Made by a program: the position numbers and the translations under genes
Notes under the pieces: generated by a model
Told to the model about the DNA's origin: nothing
Seen by the model: the letters and a program-made list of their open reading frames with translations, nothing else
Database searches by the model: none
Assembly: GCA_016717205.1 (NCBI GenBank)
Contig: JADKGC010000004.1
Coordinates: 600,730-664,729 of the forward strand
Length of the DNA stretch: 64,000 bases
Reading direction: 5' to 3'
Source: Candidatus Flexifilum breve
GTDB taxonomy: Bacteria > Chloroflexota > Anaerolineae > Aggregatilineales > Phototrophicaceae
Shown here: positions 37,765 to 46,555 of the stretch, piece by piece
Numbering within the stretch: the stretch's first letter is position 1
Layout of the letters: every line of letters begins with the position of its first letter

Positions 37765-38601
37765 TTACAGCAAACAGGTCATTTCGATACGCGCGAAGGC
37801 CTCAAAGTAGCCGGCTGCCTGATACGCGGGCCAGCGGCTGAGGTCGACGTTCTCGATCTTGGTGTCGAGCAGGGGATAGCGGTGATGCACGCAGCGAATC
37901 AGCACGGTTGGGTCGTTCGCCTCGCTGAGCACGAATGACGATAGCTGCACGGCGGTCCTGCGGTAGATGATCCAGTCGTCGCCCACGCGCAGCCCTTCAA
38001 GCTGACCTGCGTGCAGCAGCGATGGCGTTTCGTCCAACCATGAGGCTTGATCAGGACGCTGCGCGAGGCATAGGGGAATGTCTTCGGGGGCGAGCGGTGT
38101 ATAGGCTGGCAGTCTGTCTTTGACCGCGCCGGGAGGACGGCGGATGATCAGCAGATCACGCCGCGGTTCAAAGCCCAATTTGCGAAACAGGCGATGCGCG
38201 GGTTCGTTGCCCGTGATGACTTCGAGCTGCGCGAGGGTCGCGCCGCGGTCTTTGCCCAATGTCAGCAGGGTCTCCATGATGAACTGCCCAACCTTGTGGC
38301 CGCGCCGTTCCGGGATGACGCCGAGCCGCGTGACCCAACAGCGCGCGTCGCGCCGACCGAGCATGCCGATGCCTGTCTCCTCGGCGTCGCCATTGAGCGT
38401 GACGACCGAAGCGTCGAGCGCGACATCGTAGAAGCGCACGTATTCTTCCATGCGGCGCGCATTCATAGGCATGGGGACGATGTAATCGACGCGCCCCTGA
38501 TTATAGATCTGGGCGAGGGCTTCAAACGTGTACTGGCTGGCGGCGACAACCGATCGATCAGCCGATCCCATGTTCGCAAGCTGCGTCTGCGGGGTAGTCA
38601 A
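37765..38601 (-). CDS. GNAT-family N-acetyltransferase
   Basis: A 278-residue protein with a GNAT acetyl-CoA site at about residues 92-115 (TRLGVIPERRGHKVGQFIME) and EPAHRLFRKLGFEP. A second C-terminal domain (about residues 165-278) has no clear match. The start is TTG at 38601, directly after the stop of the receiver gene (38602), so it is tightly coupled to the signalling operon. It could be an output enzyme of that system, for example protein or metabolite acetylation. That is inference from position. Confidence 0.82.
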   Translation of the reverse strand: MTTPQTQLANMGSADRSVVAASQYTFEALAQIYNQGRVDYIVPMPMNARRMEEYVRFYDVALDASVVTLNGDAEETGIGMLGRRDARCWVTRLGVIPERRGHKVGQFIMETLLTLGKDRGATLAQLEVITGNEPAHRLFRKLGFEPRRDLLIIRRPPGAVKDRLPAYTPLAPEDIPLCLAQRPDQASWLDETPSLLHAGQLEGLRVGDDWIIYRRTAVQLSSFVLSEANDPTVLIRCVHHRYPLLDTKIENVDLSRWPAYQAAGYFEAFARIEMTCLL

Positions 38602-38982
38602 CTACATTCTCCTGAAGTCCGGTTCCAGGAAAGCCTTGATCTGGTCGCCGAAGCGCCGGGTGTCAATGGGTTTGTTGATGATACCGTCACAGCCATAGGC
38701 GAGCGCCATTTCTTCAGCGGTCTCCTCCGGCCACGCCGTGAAGGCGATGACGGGGACATGGTTGAGGGCGGGGTTCTGGCGGAGCATGGCGACGACTGTC
38801 TGCCCGTCGAGGTCGGGCAGGCCGAGATCAACGAGGATCAAGGCGGGCAGGCTCTCCACGGCGATTTGCAGACCCAACTCGCCTTCATCGGCTACCGTGA
38901 CTTCAAATCCTTCGCGCTGCAAAATGCGCGACGCGAGGCGAGCGTTATCCGGGTTGTCCTCGATGATCACGATGAGACTCAT
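38602..38982 (-). CDS. Stand-alone response regulator receiver (CheY-like)
   Basis: A 126-residue single receiver domain without an output domain. The acidic pair and phosphorylated aspartate are present (IVIIEDNPDN and LILVDLGLPDLDG), as are the Thr in VIAFTA and Lys in IINKPID. Its start overlaps the previous receiver's stop by 4 bp and it abuts the GNAT gene. It could relay phosphate between the large kinase and the fusion protein, or act as a sink. Confidence 0.93.
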   Translation of the reverse strand: MSLIVIIEDNPDNARLASRILQREGFEVTVADEGELGLQIAVESLPALILVDLGLPDLDGQTVVAMLRQNPALNHVPVIAFTAWPEETAEEMALAYGCDGIINKPIDTRRFGDQIKAFLEPDFRRM

Positions 38983-39365
38983 ATCGTGCGCCGTTCCGCC
39001 TGTTCGAGGTAATAGGCCACGTTCGAGAGCAATTCGTTCTTGGTGACGGGCTTGGGCACGTAGCCATTGCAGCCCGCTTCGAGGCAGCGTTCGCGGTCGC
39101 CGTGCATGGCGTTGGCCGTCAGCGCAATGATCGGAATGTGGGAGTAATCCGGCAGCGCCTTGACCGCCGAGGTCACCTGCAAACCGTCGATGTCGGGCAA
39201 ATTGACATCCATCAACACGAGGTCGGGGCGCTGTTCGAGAATTGTGGTGTAACCCGATTCACCATCCTGTGCTTCGATCACCTGATAGCCTGCGCTGTTG
39301 AGCATCTTCCGAACAAGACGCATATTCTGTGGATTATCTTCGACACAAAGAATGGTGGCGACCAT
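38979..39365 (-). CDS. Stand-alone response regulator receiver (CheY-like)
   Basis: A 128-residue receiver. It shows LCVEDNPQN, phosphorylated Asp in LVLMDVNLPDIDG, IIALTANAM and YVPKPVTKNELL, the full receiver set. It is the first of two stand-alone receivers after the PLP-enzyme/receiver fusion, 47 bp downstream of that gene and overlapping the next by 4 bp. No effector domain is present. Confidence 0.93.
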   Translation of the reverse strand: MVATILCVEDNPQNMRLVRKMLNSAGYQVIEAQDGESGYTTILEQRPDLVLMDVNLPDIDGLQVTSAVKALPDYSHIPIIALTANAMHGDRERCLEAGCNGYVPKPVTKNELLSNVAYYLEQAERRTI

Positions 39366-39412
39366 TACCTTACTCCGACTGCTCGTGTGCTGCGAAACTA
39401 CTTATGTGGTTA

Positions 39413-41488
39413 CTATACCAAGAGTTCGTGGATAGATTCCATAAAGATTTCTCGGTTAACAGTTGATTTCTCAATGAAATTATCGACTGTTACACCGAAT
39501 TGTCGGCACTCCTCCTCTCGTAATATGCGGCTTGAATATATAATCACTGGAATATGCTTAAGGCTTTCCTCACGCTGGAGGGTCTGCAGGAGCGATAATC
39601 CGTCCATGTCCGGCAGCGTGAGGTCGAGCACAACAAGATCAGGCTTCAGCTCGTAGATCAGCTTGAGCCCGTCGCGCCCGCAGTCGGCTTCACTCACGCT
39701 GAACTCGCCGGAGGAAATCAGATACCGCCGCACCAACCGCCGATCCGCTTCCACATCGTCGATGATCACGGCGGTGCGCGGCGCGATCTTCGCGTCGACA
39801 GGGATCTCATTCGGGCGGCGGCGCGTGATTTCCAGCGGCGTATCGCCGAGCGCGGTCACGATGTGATCGACCAGTTCGCGCGTCTCGTAATTACCTTTCG
39901 TCCACACGGAATCGCTGAATTGATTGAGGATATCACGATCCTCGGTATTGATCGATTTCGCGGAGACGACGACCACGGGGATGCTGGCGGTCACGGGGTT
40001 TGCTTTGAGGTGTTCCAGCAGCGAGAAGCCATCCATTTCCGGCATGGTCAGGTCGGTGACGATGAGGTCGGGCTTCTGCTCGTGGATCAGGCGCAGCGCG
40101 TCCGCGCCATCTTTCGCTTCGAACACCCGGTAGTTCTTGTAGGCGCGCAGCAGCCGCCGAATCAAGCGGCGATCATTGGGGTTGTCGTCGACCACGACAA
40201 TGGTGGTCACCTGTTCGTCAAGCTGACCGAGCGCCGCGCTCAAGCCTTCGATCTTGCCCGTGGTGTCGTCCGCCACGTCAAGGTTGAGCAGATACTGGTC
40301 GCCGAGCACGTGACTTTCTGCCGGGAAGGTATGCCCGGAACAGTTGACGACCACGGTTTCGCCCGGTTGGATCGTGCCGTTGGTGAGCATTTTCTCCAAC
40401 CCGGCAAAGGCGACCGCCGTCGCGGGTTCGACCGACAGACCCGCTTTGCTGGCGATGTGCCGCATGGCGGCGAACGTGTCCCCATCATCGACCGCGAGCA
40501 TGGTGCCGCCGGTTTGCTGGACTGCTGCGTAGAGCAGATCATAGCTGAAGCCGGGATCGCCCGTCGCCAGCACCGTGATCAGCGTTTTGGGGACGACGGG
40601 CGTCGCTTTCGCCTGATGGGCATAGAAGGCCGTCACCATCGGCGCGCAGCCGGACGCCTGCACCACGCCGAGCTTGGGCAGGTGATCGATTAAGCCCATC
40701 GCGTACAGTTCCTGGAAGGCTTTCCACACGCCAAGTGGGCCAATGCCGCCGCTCACCGCCTGAATGTACCAATCCGGGGCGCGCCAGCCCCGCCCATTGA
40801 AGGCAAGCCCGAGTTGTTCGGCGATTTCAAAGCCGAGCGTCTTCATGCTCTCTTTGCCGGGAATGGCCTTCGCGCCGCGATCCAGATGAATGCCGCGGCG
40901 CTTGGCAAATTCCGCCGCGACGTGCTTGGTTTCGTCATAGGTGCCGGAGACGCGCACGACTTCCGCGCCATACAGCGCCGCCTCGCGCATCTTCTCCTGC
41001 GGGACGAGGCTGGTCAGGAACAGCCACAATTTGATGCCCGCGCGCGCGCAGTAGGCGGCGTACGCGGCCGCCGCGTTGCCTGTCGAAGCGAGCACGCACT
41101 CGGTGATCCCGGCTTGCTTCATCGCCGTGACCGCCATCGCCGCCTGCCGATCTTTGAACGAGCTGGTCGGTCCCTGCCGCTCATCTTTGATGTAGAGATG
41201 CGGGTGGTTGTAGATCCGCTCGTACTGATACAAGCGGATCAGCGGCGTGTAGCCCTCGTGCAGCGAGATTTCGGGGTCGGGTGTGCGGATGGGCAGCAGT
41301 TCGTGGTAACGCCACAGCGACCCGTCGCGCGCGGGCAGCCCCTCACGCCATACATCCGCGACCGCGGCGTAATCATAGCGCGCGTCCAGCCAACCGGAAT
41401 GGCAGCGGGGGCAGGCCGCCGCCATGATATCCGCTGCGAATTCGTGACCACATTCGAGGCAAACCACATGGGTGAAGTACGCGATCAT
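39413..41488 (-). CDS. Threonine synthase-like PLP enzyme fused to two response-regulator receiver domains
   Basis: A 691-residue fusion not typical of any standard enzyme. Residues 1-410 are a threonine-synthase-like fold-type II PLP enzyme. They comprise a zinc ribbon (Cys10, Cys13, Cys26, Cys29), SLHEGYTPLIRL, the PLP-lysine segment PTSSFKDRQ with Lys112, ASTGNAAAAYAAYCARAG, VSGGIGPLGVWKAF and VVNCSGHTF. Residues about 429-545 are receiver 1 (Asp434/Asp435, phosphorylated Asp479, Ser509, Lys531). Residues about 572-690 are receiver 2 (Asp577/Asp578, Asp622, Ser652, Lys674). All key residues of both receivers are kept. It lies 74 bp downstream of the GAF/PAS kinase gene. The simplest reading is that phosphorylation controls the enzyme. 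Loss of catalytic activity and use as a sensor is the alternative. Confidence 0.9.
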   Translation of the reverse strand: MIAYFTHVVCLECGHEFAADIMAAACPRCHSGWLDARYDYAAVADVWREGLPARDGSLWRYHELLPIRTPDPEISLHEGYTPLIRLYQYERIYNHPHLYIKDERQGPTSSFKDRQAAMAVTAMKQAGITECVLASTGNAAAAYAAYCARAGIKLWLFLTSLVPQEKMREAALYGAEVVRVSGTYDETKHVAAEFAKRRGIHLDRGAKAIPGKESMKTLGFEIAEQLGLAFNGRGWRAPDWYIQAVSGGIGPLGVWKAFQELYAMGLIDHLPKLGVVQASGCAPMVTAFYAHQAKATPVVPKTLITVLATGDPGFSYDLLYAAVQQTGGTMLAVDDGDTFAAMRHIASKAGLSVEPATAVAFAGLEKMLTNGTIQPGETVVVNCSGHTFPAESHVLGDQYLLNLDVADDTTGKIEGLSAALGQLDEQVTTIVVVDDNPNDRRLIRRLLRAYKNYRVFEAKDGADALRLIHEQKPDLIVTDLTMPEMDGFSLLEHLKANPVTASIPVVVVSAKSINTEDRDILNQFSDSVWTKGNYETRELVDHIVTALGDTPLEITRRRPNEIPVDAKIAPRTAVIIDDVEADRRLVRRYLISSGEFSVSEADCGRDGLKLIYELKPDLVVLDLTLPDMDGLSLLQTLQREESLKHIPVIIYSSRILREEECRQFGVTVDNFIEKSTVNREIFMESIHELLV

Positions 41489-41514
41489 GAGTGGGCTTCC
41501 TTGGTCATGAAAGG

Positions 41515-41540
41515 GCAGGGCGCAGCATGCTGCGCCCTGC
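41515..41540. promoter_or_regulatory. Perfect 26-bp palindrome between kinase and fusion-enzyme genes
   Basis: GCAGGGCGCAGCA followed by its exact reverse complement. It lies in the 74-bp gap between the kinase stop and the fusion start. On the minus-strand transcript it forms a strong hairpin with no T-run, so it could set the ratio of the two products by partial termination or RNA processing, or be a protein-binding site. Confidence 0.6.
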
Positions 41541-41562
41541 TCAAGCTCGTGTTGGGGAAAAC

Positions 41563-44500
41563 TTAGGCCGGCTGTTTTTCGGCCAGCGGCAGGGTGAAGC
41601 GGAAGGTCGAACCTTTGCCGTAGTCGCTGGTCACGGTGATTTCGCTGCCGTGCATGCGGATGAAGTGCTGCGAGATCGTCAGGCCGAGACCGGTGCCGCC
41701 CGCGCGGCGCGTCGAGGAGCCATCCACCTGACTGAACTGCTCAAAGATCTGGCTCAGGTGCTCCGGCTTCAAACCGATACCCGTATCGGCCACTTCGACG
41801 AACGCGTCATGCTGCTCGTCCAGCCCGTAGCGCACGGTCACGCTGCCGTTTTCGGTGAACTTCACCGCGTTCGAGACGAGGTTAGTGATCACCTGCTTGA
41901 TGCGCAGGCGGTCGGCCTTGACCAGCGGCACATCGGTTTCCCGAATGCAGTTGAGGACGACATTTTTGTCCTTCACCAGCACTTGCGACGTGGTGATGAC
42001 TTCGTCCACCAGCGATCTGAGGTCCATCGGGGTGGGGGTGATCGTCATCTGGCCGGATTCGATCTTGGCGCGGTCGAGGATGTCGTTGATGATGGCCAGC
42101 AGATGCTTGCCGCTGTTATAGATCGTCTCGACATCTTCGGCGGCTTCTTCGCTCAGTTCGCCGTCGTCGCCGTCGAGCAGAATTTCCGAGTAGCCGATGA
42201 TCGAGTTGAGCGGTGTGCGCAGCTCATGGCTCATATTGGCAAGGAACTGCGACTTCAGACGGTCGAGTTCACGCAGGCGTTCGGCGGTCAGCTTTTCGCG
42301 CTGGGCTTGCTCTTCCGCTTGACGCAGCAGGCGTTCCATTTCGAAGGCGGTCGCCTTCTGGTCGGTGACATCACGCACGACGAAGTAGATCATGCCGGTT
42401 TCGATGTCGGGTACCGAGTTCCACGACAGCCACACGTAGCTGTCATCGACGCAGCGATAGCGGTTCTCAAACGAGATGGCTTTCGCGCCCTGCGCCAGCT
42501 TTCCAGCTTCGGCGAGCGTCGGTTCGACATCGTCGGGATGCACGAACGAGATGAATGGCGCGGCCTTCAACTGCTCGATGGTGAAGCCGAGCGTGCGTTC
42601 CCACGCGGGGTTCAGCGTGACGAAGTAGCCCTGGAAGGTGGCGGTGCCGATCATATCCTGCGACATGTCGTACACGCGCTGGGTTTCTTTCTGGGCGGCT
42701 TGCACGTTCTGGAAGGCGCGCGCGTTTTGCACGGCGATGGCGACCTGTGAGGCGAGCGCGGTCTTGATTTGCACGTCGTCCTGAGTGAAGCGGTTGAGCT
42801 GTTCCGACTGCACGTCGAGCACACCGATCACGGTGTCGCCGACGACCATCGGCACCGCCATTTCGGACGCCGTCTCCGGGAGCAGGGGGTTGGGCAGGAA
42901 GTTCGGCGCGTTGGAGACATTGTTGGCAATGACGGCTTCGCGGCTGCGGGCAGCGGTCGCCACGATACTGTTCGTTCGATCCAGCGGGATTTTGTGCCCG
43001 CGTTCCTTCATGATTCGCCCCGGCTCGCCTGCGCCTGCGGCCAGCACGAGGTTGACGCCCGCGTCATCCAACAGATAGATGTGCGCGTGGTACAGGTCGA
43101 AGTCGTCGCGGGTTTTCTGCGCCACTTGTGCCAGCAGTTGTTCGGTATCGAGCAGGGTGCTGACGGCGGCGCTCACGTCCGTCACCGTTCTCAGTTCGGC
43201 GGCGTGCTTTTCGCTCTCCTGTCGGGCGGCTTGCGCTTCGCTCAGCAGACGTTCCAGTTCGAGCGCGGTCGCCTTTTGCTCGGTGATGTTACGGACGACG
43301 AAGTAGATGGTGGCGGTTTCGGTGTCGGGCACCGAGTTCCACGACAACCACACATACGAGTCGTCGCTGCGGCGGTAGCGGTTTTCAAACGAGATCGCCT
43401 TCGCGCCCTGCGCCAGCTTTCCGGCTTCGGCGAGCGTTGGTTCGACATCGTCGGGATGCACGAACGAGAGGAACGGCGCGGCGCGCAGTTCGGCAATGGT
43501 GAAGCCGAGCGTACGTTCCCACGCGGGGTTGAGCGTGAGGAAGTACCCGTCAAAGTTCGCCGTACCGATCAAGTCTTGCGACATGTCGTAAATGCGCTGG
43601 GTTTCCTGCTGCGCGGCGAGCACGAACTGGAAGGTACGGGCATTCTGCACGGCCACGCTGATTTGCGCGGCGAGCGCGGACTTGATTTGCAGGTCGTCCT
43701 GCGTGAAGCGGTCGAGCTGGCGGGACTGCACGTCCAGCACGCCAATGAGCGTGGAACCGATGACCATCGGGATCGCCATTTCCGATTTCGTCTCCGGCAG
43801 CAGCGGGTTGGGTAGGAAGTTCGCCGCTTTGGTCACATCGTTGGAGATCACGCCGATCTGCGTGCGGGCGGCGGTGGCGACGAGGCTGTCCTCGCGGTTG
43901 AGGGGGATGCTGTGGCCGCGTTCTTTCATAACGCGCCCGGCATCACCCGCGCCGGCGGCCAGCACGAGGTTGACGCCCAGGTCGTCGAGCAGGTAGATAT
44001 GCGCGTGGTACAGGCCGAAGTCATCGCGCGTCTTCTGCACCACTTCGTTCAGCAGCACATTGGTGTCGAGGATGGTGCTCACTGCGGAGCTCACGGCGGT
44101 CACAGTGCGCAGTTCGGCGGCGTGTTTTTCGCTATCCTGACGGGCGTCTTGCGCTTCCCGCAGCAGGTTTTGCAGTTCCAGCGCGGTCGCTTTTTGCTCG
44201 GTGATGTTACGTACGACAAAGTAGATCGTGCCGGTTTCAGTGTCGGGCACGGAGTTCCACGACAGCCACACATACGAGTCGTCGCTGCAGCGGTACCGGT
44301 TTTCAAACGAGATCGCCTTCGCGCCCTGCGCCAGTTTTCCGGCTTCGGCGAGTGTCGGCTCGACATCGTCAGGATGCACGAACGAGAGGAAGGGCGCGGC
44401 TTTCAGTTCATCCAGTGTATAGCCGAGCGTGCGTTCCCACGCGGGGTTGAGCGTGAGGAAGTAGCCCGCAAAGCTCGCTGTACCGATCATGTCCTGCGAC

Positions 44501-46188
44501 ATGTCGTAGACGCGTTGGGTTTCCTGCTGCGCGGCCTGCACACTCTTGAAGGATCGGGCATTCTGCACGGCGATGGCGATTTGTGCCGCCAGCGATGATT
44601 TAATCTGCACATCACGCGCCGTGAAGCGGTTGACTTGGTCGGATTGCACGTCGAGCACGCCGATGAGCGACGCACCGACCACCATCGGGATAGACATCTC
44701 AGAACGGGTTTCCGGGAGCAGCGGGTTGGGCAGGAAGTTCGGCGCTTGCGTCACATCATTGGTGACGATGGTTTCGCGCGTGCGGGCGGCGGTGGCGACG
44801 AGACTGTTGGGGCGGCTGAGCGGGATTTTGTGACCGCGTTCCAGCATCAGTCGTCCCGCTTCGCCCGCGCCCGCCGCGAGGACGAGGTTGACGCCCGCAT
44901 CATCCAGCAGATAAATGTGCGCGTGATAGAGGTTGAAGCGTTCTTTGGTGAGATTGACGACCTGCGGCAGCAGTTGATTGGTGTCGAGTTCGGCGCTGAT
45001 CGTCGCGCTCAACTCATTCACCGTGCGCATTTCGGCGACGTAGCGTTCACTTTCACGCTGCAGGCGCAGACGTTCAAGCGCGGTGCTGATCTGTTCCGCG
45101 AGGCTGCGCAGCACGCGGATTTCGGACTCGCTGTGCTGGCGGGCTTCGTGGGCCGACAAGCTGATCACGCCGACCCACTGGTTGCCGCTGGTCAGCGGCG
45201 CGGAGAGCACTGCTTTGATGCCGTACTGGAGGATGCTCGCTTTGGTCTGCTCGTCGAGCTTGGTTTCCTGCGCCACATCGTCAAAGAACAGCACCTCGGT
45301 GCGGCTGAACATGGGCAGCGAGGGGAAGTGCGCCAGCGGCACTTTCGCCCCGCGCATCTGGTCTTCGAGGCCGGGACGCCAGTCGCCAAGGATGTTGATG
45401 TTCGCGGCGGTGTCATAATCGAAGGTGTCCCAGGCGGTGAGGCTGATGCTCAGCGGCGTCTCAGTCGGCCAGTGGTCGACCAGCGCCATGACAATTTGTT
45501 GTTCGTCCCGCGCCGAGTTGATCACCGCGCTCAGTTTATAGAGGAGTTCCGTCTCCTGACGTGCCAACTGTGTGGCTTCGAAGGAGTGCGCATTTTGCAC
45601 CGCAATGGCGATTTGCGCCGCCAGCGAAGTCTTGATCTGCACATCATCGGCGTCGAAGCGGTCGAGCTGGTCGGACTGCACGTCGAGCACGCCGATCAGC
45701 GTGAGACCGGCGACCATCGGAACCGCCATTTCCGAGCGTGTATTCGGTAGGTGCGGGTTGGGCAGGAAGTCCGGCGCGCTCGCTACATTGTTGACCACGA
45801 CCGCCTCTTGCAGACGGGCGGCGCGCGCCACCAAGCTGTTCTGATGATTGAGGCGGATGCTGTGACCGCGTTGCTTCATCGCGGCGCCAGCAGTACCCGC
45901 GCCGGCGGCCAGTCGAAGCGTTTCGCCGTTGTCATCCAGCAGGTAGACGTGCGCGTGATACAGCTTGAATTGTGATTTCGTCAGTTCAACCACGGCATCC
46001 AGCAGGGTTTGCAGGTCGAGGATGGTGGTAACCTGCTTGGAGATTTCCGCTACGGTCTGCAAGTCGTGGGTACGCGTGAACACGCGCTCTTCCAGACTGC
46101 TCAACCGCGAACGCAGGACGTCCGTCAGTTGATCAAATTCCGTGAGAACGCTGGACTGCGTTTGCTGTTCATCAAATTGGACTGCCAT
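41563..46188 (-). CDS. Giant soluble GAF/PAS sensor histidine kinase with repeated GAF-PAS modules
   Basis: A 1541-residue sensor kinase without membrane segments. Order: GAF1 (about 40-190), GAF2 (about 215-365), GAF3 (about 380-540), PAS1 (about 555-675), GAF4 (about 695-850), PAS2 (about 860-980), GAF5 (about 1000-1155), PAS3 (about 1165-1285), HisKA with His1321 in MSHELRTPLNSI, then HATPase with ITNLVSNAVKF, VADTGIGL and GGTGLGLTIS. The GAF-PAS unit is repeated three times with a period of about 305 residues and near-identical blocks (LYHAHIYLLDD, SFVHPDDVEPTLAEAGKLAQGAKAISFENRYR in part). An AAGGGGG ribosome site precedes ATG 46188. It heads the minus-strand set with the fusion enzyme, two receivers and a GNAT protein. 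Confidence 0.93.
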   Translation of the reverse strand: MAVQFDEQQTQSSVLTEFDQLTDVLRSRLSSLEERVFTRTHDLQTVAEISKQVTTILDLQTLLDAVVELTKSQFKLYHAHVYLLDDNGETLRLAAGAGTAGAAMKQRGHSIRLNHQNSLVARAARLQEAVVVNNVASAPDFLPNPHLPNTRSEMAVPMVAGLTLIGVLDVQSDQLDRFDADDVQIKTSLAAQIAIAVQNAHSFEATQLARQETELLYKLSAVINSARDEQQIVMALVDHWPTETPLSISLTAWDTFDYDTAANINILGDWRPGLEDQMRGAKVPLAHFPSLPMFSRTEVLFFDDVAQETKLDEQTKASILQYGIKAVLSAPLTSGNQWVGVISLSAHEARQHSESEIRVLRSLAEQISTALERLRLQRESERYVAEMRTVNELSATISAELDTNQLLPQVVNLTKERFNLYHAHIYLLDDAGVNLVLAAGAGEAGRLMLERGHKIPLSRPNSLVATAARTRETIVTNDVTQAPNFLPNPLLPETRSEMSIPMVVGASLIGVLDVQSDQVNRFTARDVQIKSSLAAQIAIAVQNARSFKSVQAAQQETQRVYDMSQDMIGTASFAGYFLTLNPAWERTLGYTLDELKAAPFLSFVHPDDVEPTLAEAGKLAQGAKAISFENRYRCSDDSYVWLSWNSVPDTETGTIYFVVRNITEQKATALELQNLLREAQDARQDSEKHAAELRTVTAVSSAVSTILDTNVLLNEVVQKTRDDFGLYHAHIYLLDDLGVNLVLAAGAGDAGRVMKERGHSIPLNREDSLVATAARTQIGVISNDVTKAANFLPNPLLPETKSEMAIPMVIGSTLIGVLDVQSRQLDRFTQDDLQIKSALAAQISVAVQNARTFQFVLAAQQETQRIYDMSQDLIGTANFDGYFLTLNPAWERTLGFTIAELRAAPFLSFVHPDDVEPTLAEAGKLAQGAKAISFENRYRRSDDSYVWLSWNSVPDTETATIYFVVRNITEQKATALELERLLSEAQAARQESEKHAAELRTVTDVSAAVSTLLDTEQLLAQVAQKTRDDFDLYHAHIYLLDDAGVNLVLAAGAGEPGRIMKERGHKIPLDRTNSIVATAARSREAVIANNVSNAPNFLPNPLLPETASEMAVPMVVGDTVIGVLDVQSEQLNRFTQDDVQIKTALASQVAIAVQNARAFQNVQAAQKETQRVYDMSQDMIGTATFQGYFVTLNPAWERTLGFTIEQLKAAPFISFVHPDDVEPTLAEAGKLAQGAKAISFENRYRCVDDSYVWLSWNSVPDIETGMIYFVVRDVTDQKATAFEMERLLRQAEEQAQREKLTAERLRELDRLKSQFLANMSHELRTPLNSIIGYSEILLDGDDGELSEEAAEDVETIYNSGKHLLAIINDILDRAKIESGQMTITPTPMDLRSLVDEVITTSQVLVKDKNVVLNCIRETDVPLVKADRLRIKQVITNLVSNAVKFTENGSVTVRYGLDEQHDAFVEVADTGIGLKPEHLSQIFEQFSQVDGSSTRRAGGTGLGLTISQHFIRMHGSEITVTSDYGKGSTFRFTLPLAEKQPA

Positions 46189-46555
46189 GCTGCCCCCTTG
46201 CAGTTCCTTGTTTTAGAATTGAGGCGACGTCAAATGCAACGTCGAAATTTACGGCTTATCATATGGTTTTATTGTAAAGAGGTAGGTATGCGGAGAGCGT
46301 TAACGTTTTATCGTTAGTGTTTAATAATTTTGGTGTGGCTTCGGGAAGACTATTCGAGGTTGGTGTTCAAATGTCCGGATGGGGTGGGCTGGTAGGTGCC
46401 GAGCTTACCGTGAAGTTGGTTTAGAAGCGGCGGCGGCGGTGAATTACGTCCGTAACATCGCACAACCGATCTCTAACCCGTCTTCACGGTATGCCCCACG
46501 CTGCCTCACCCCGATGCATGCGCGTCGGACAAACACTCCCTAGCGGCAGCGGCGC
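46189..46555. other. Non-coding gap upstream of the GAF/PAS kinase gene
   Basis: 367 bp with no credible gene. It must hold the kinase promoter (minus strand), but no clear -10/-35 pair stands out. A short GACGTC-AAATGCAA-CGTC inverted pair lies near 46226-46243. Confidence 0.5.
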
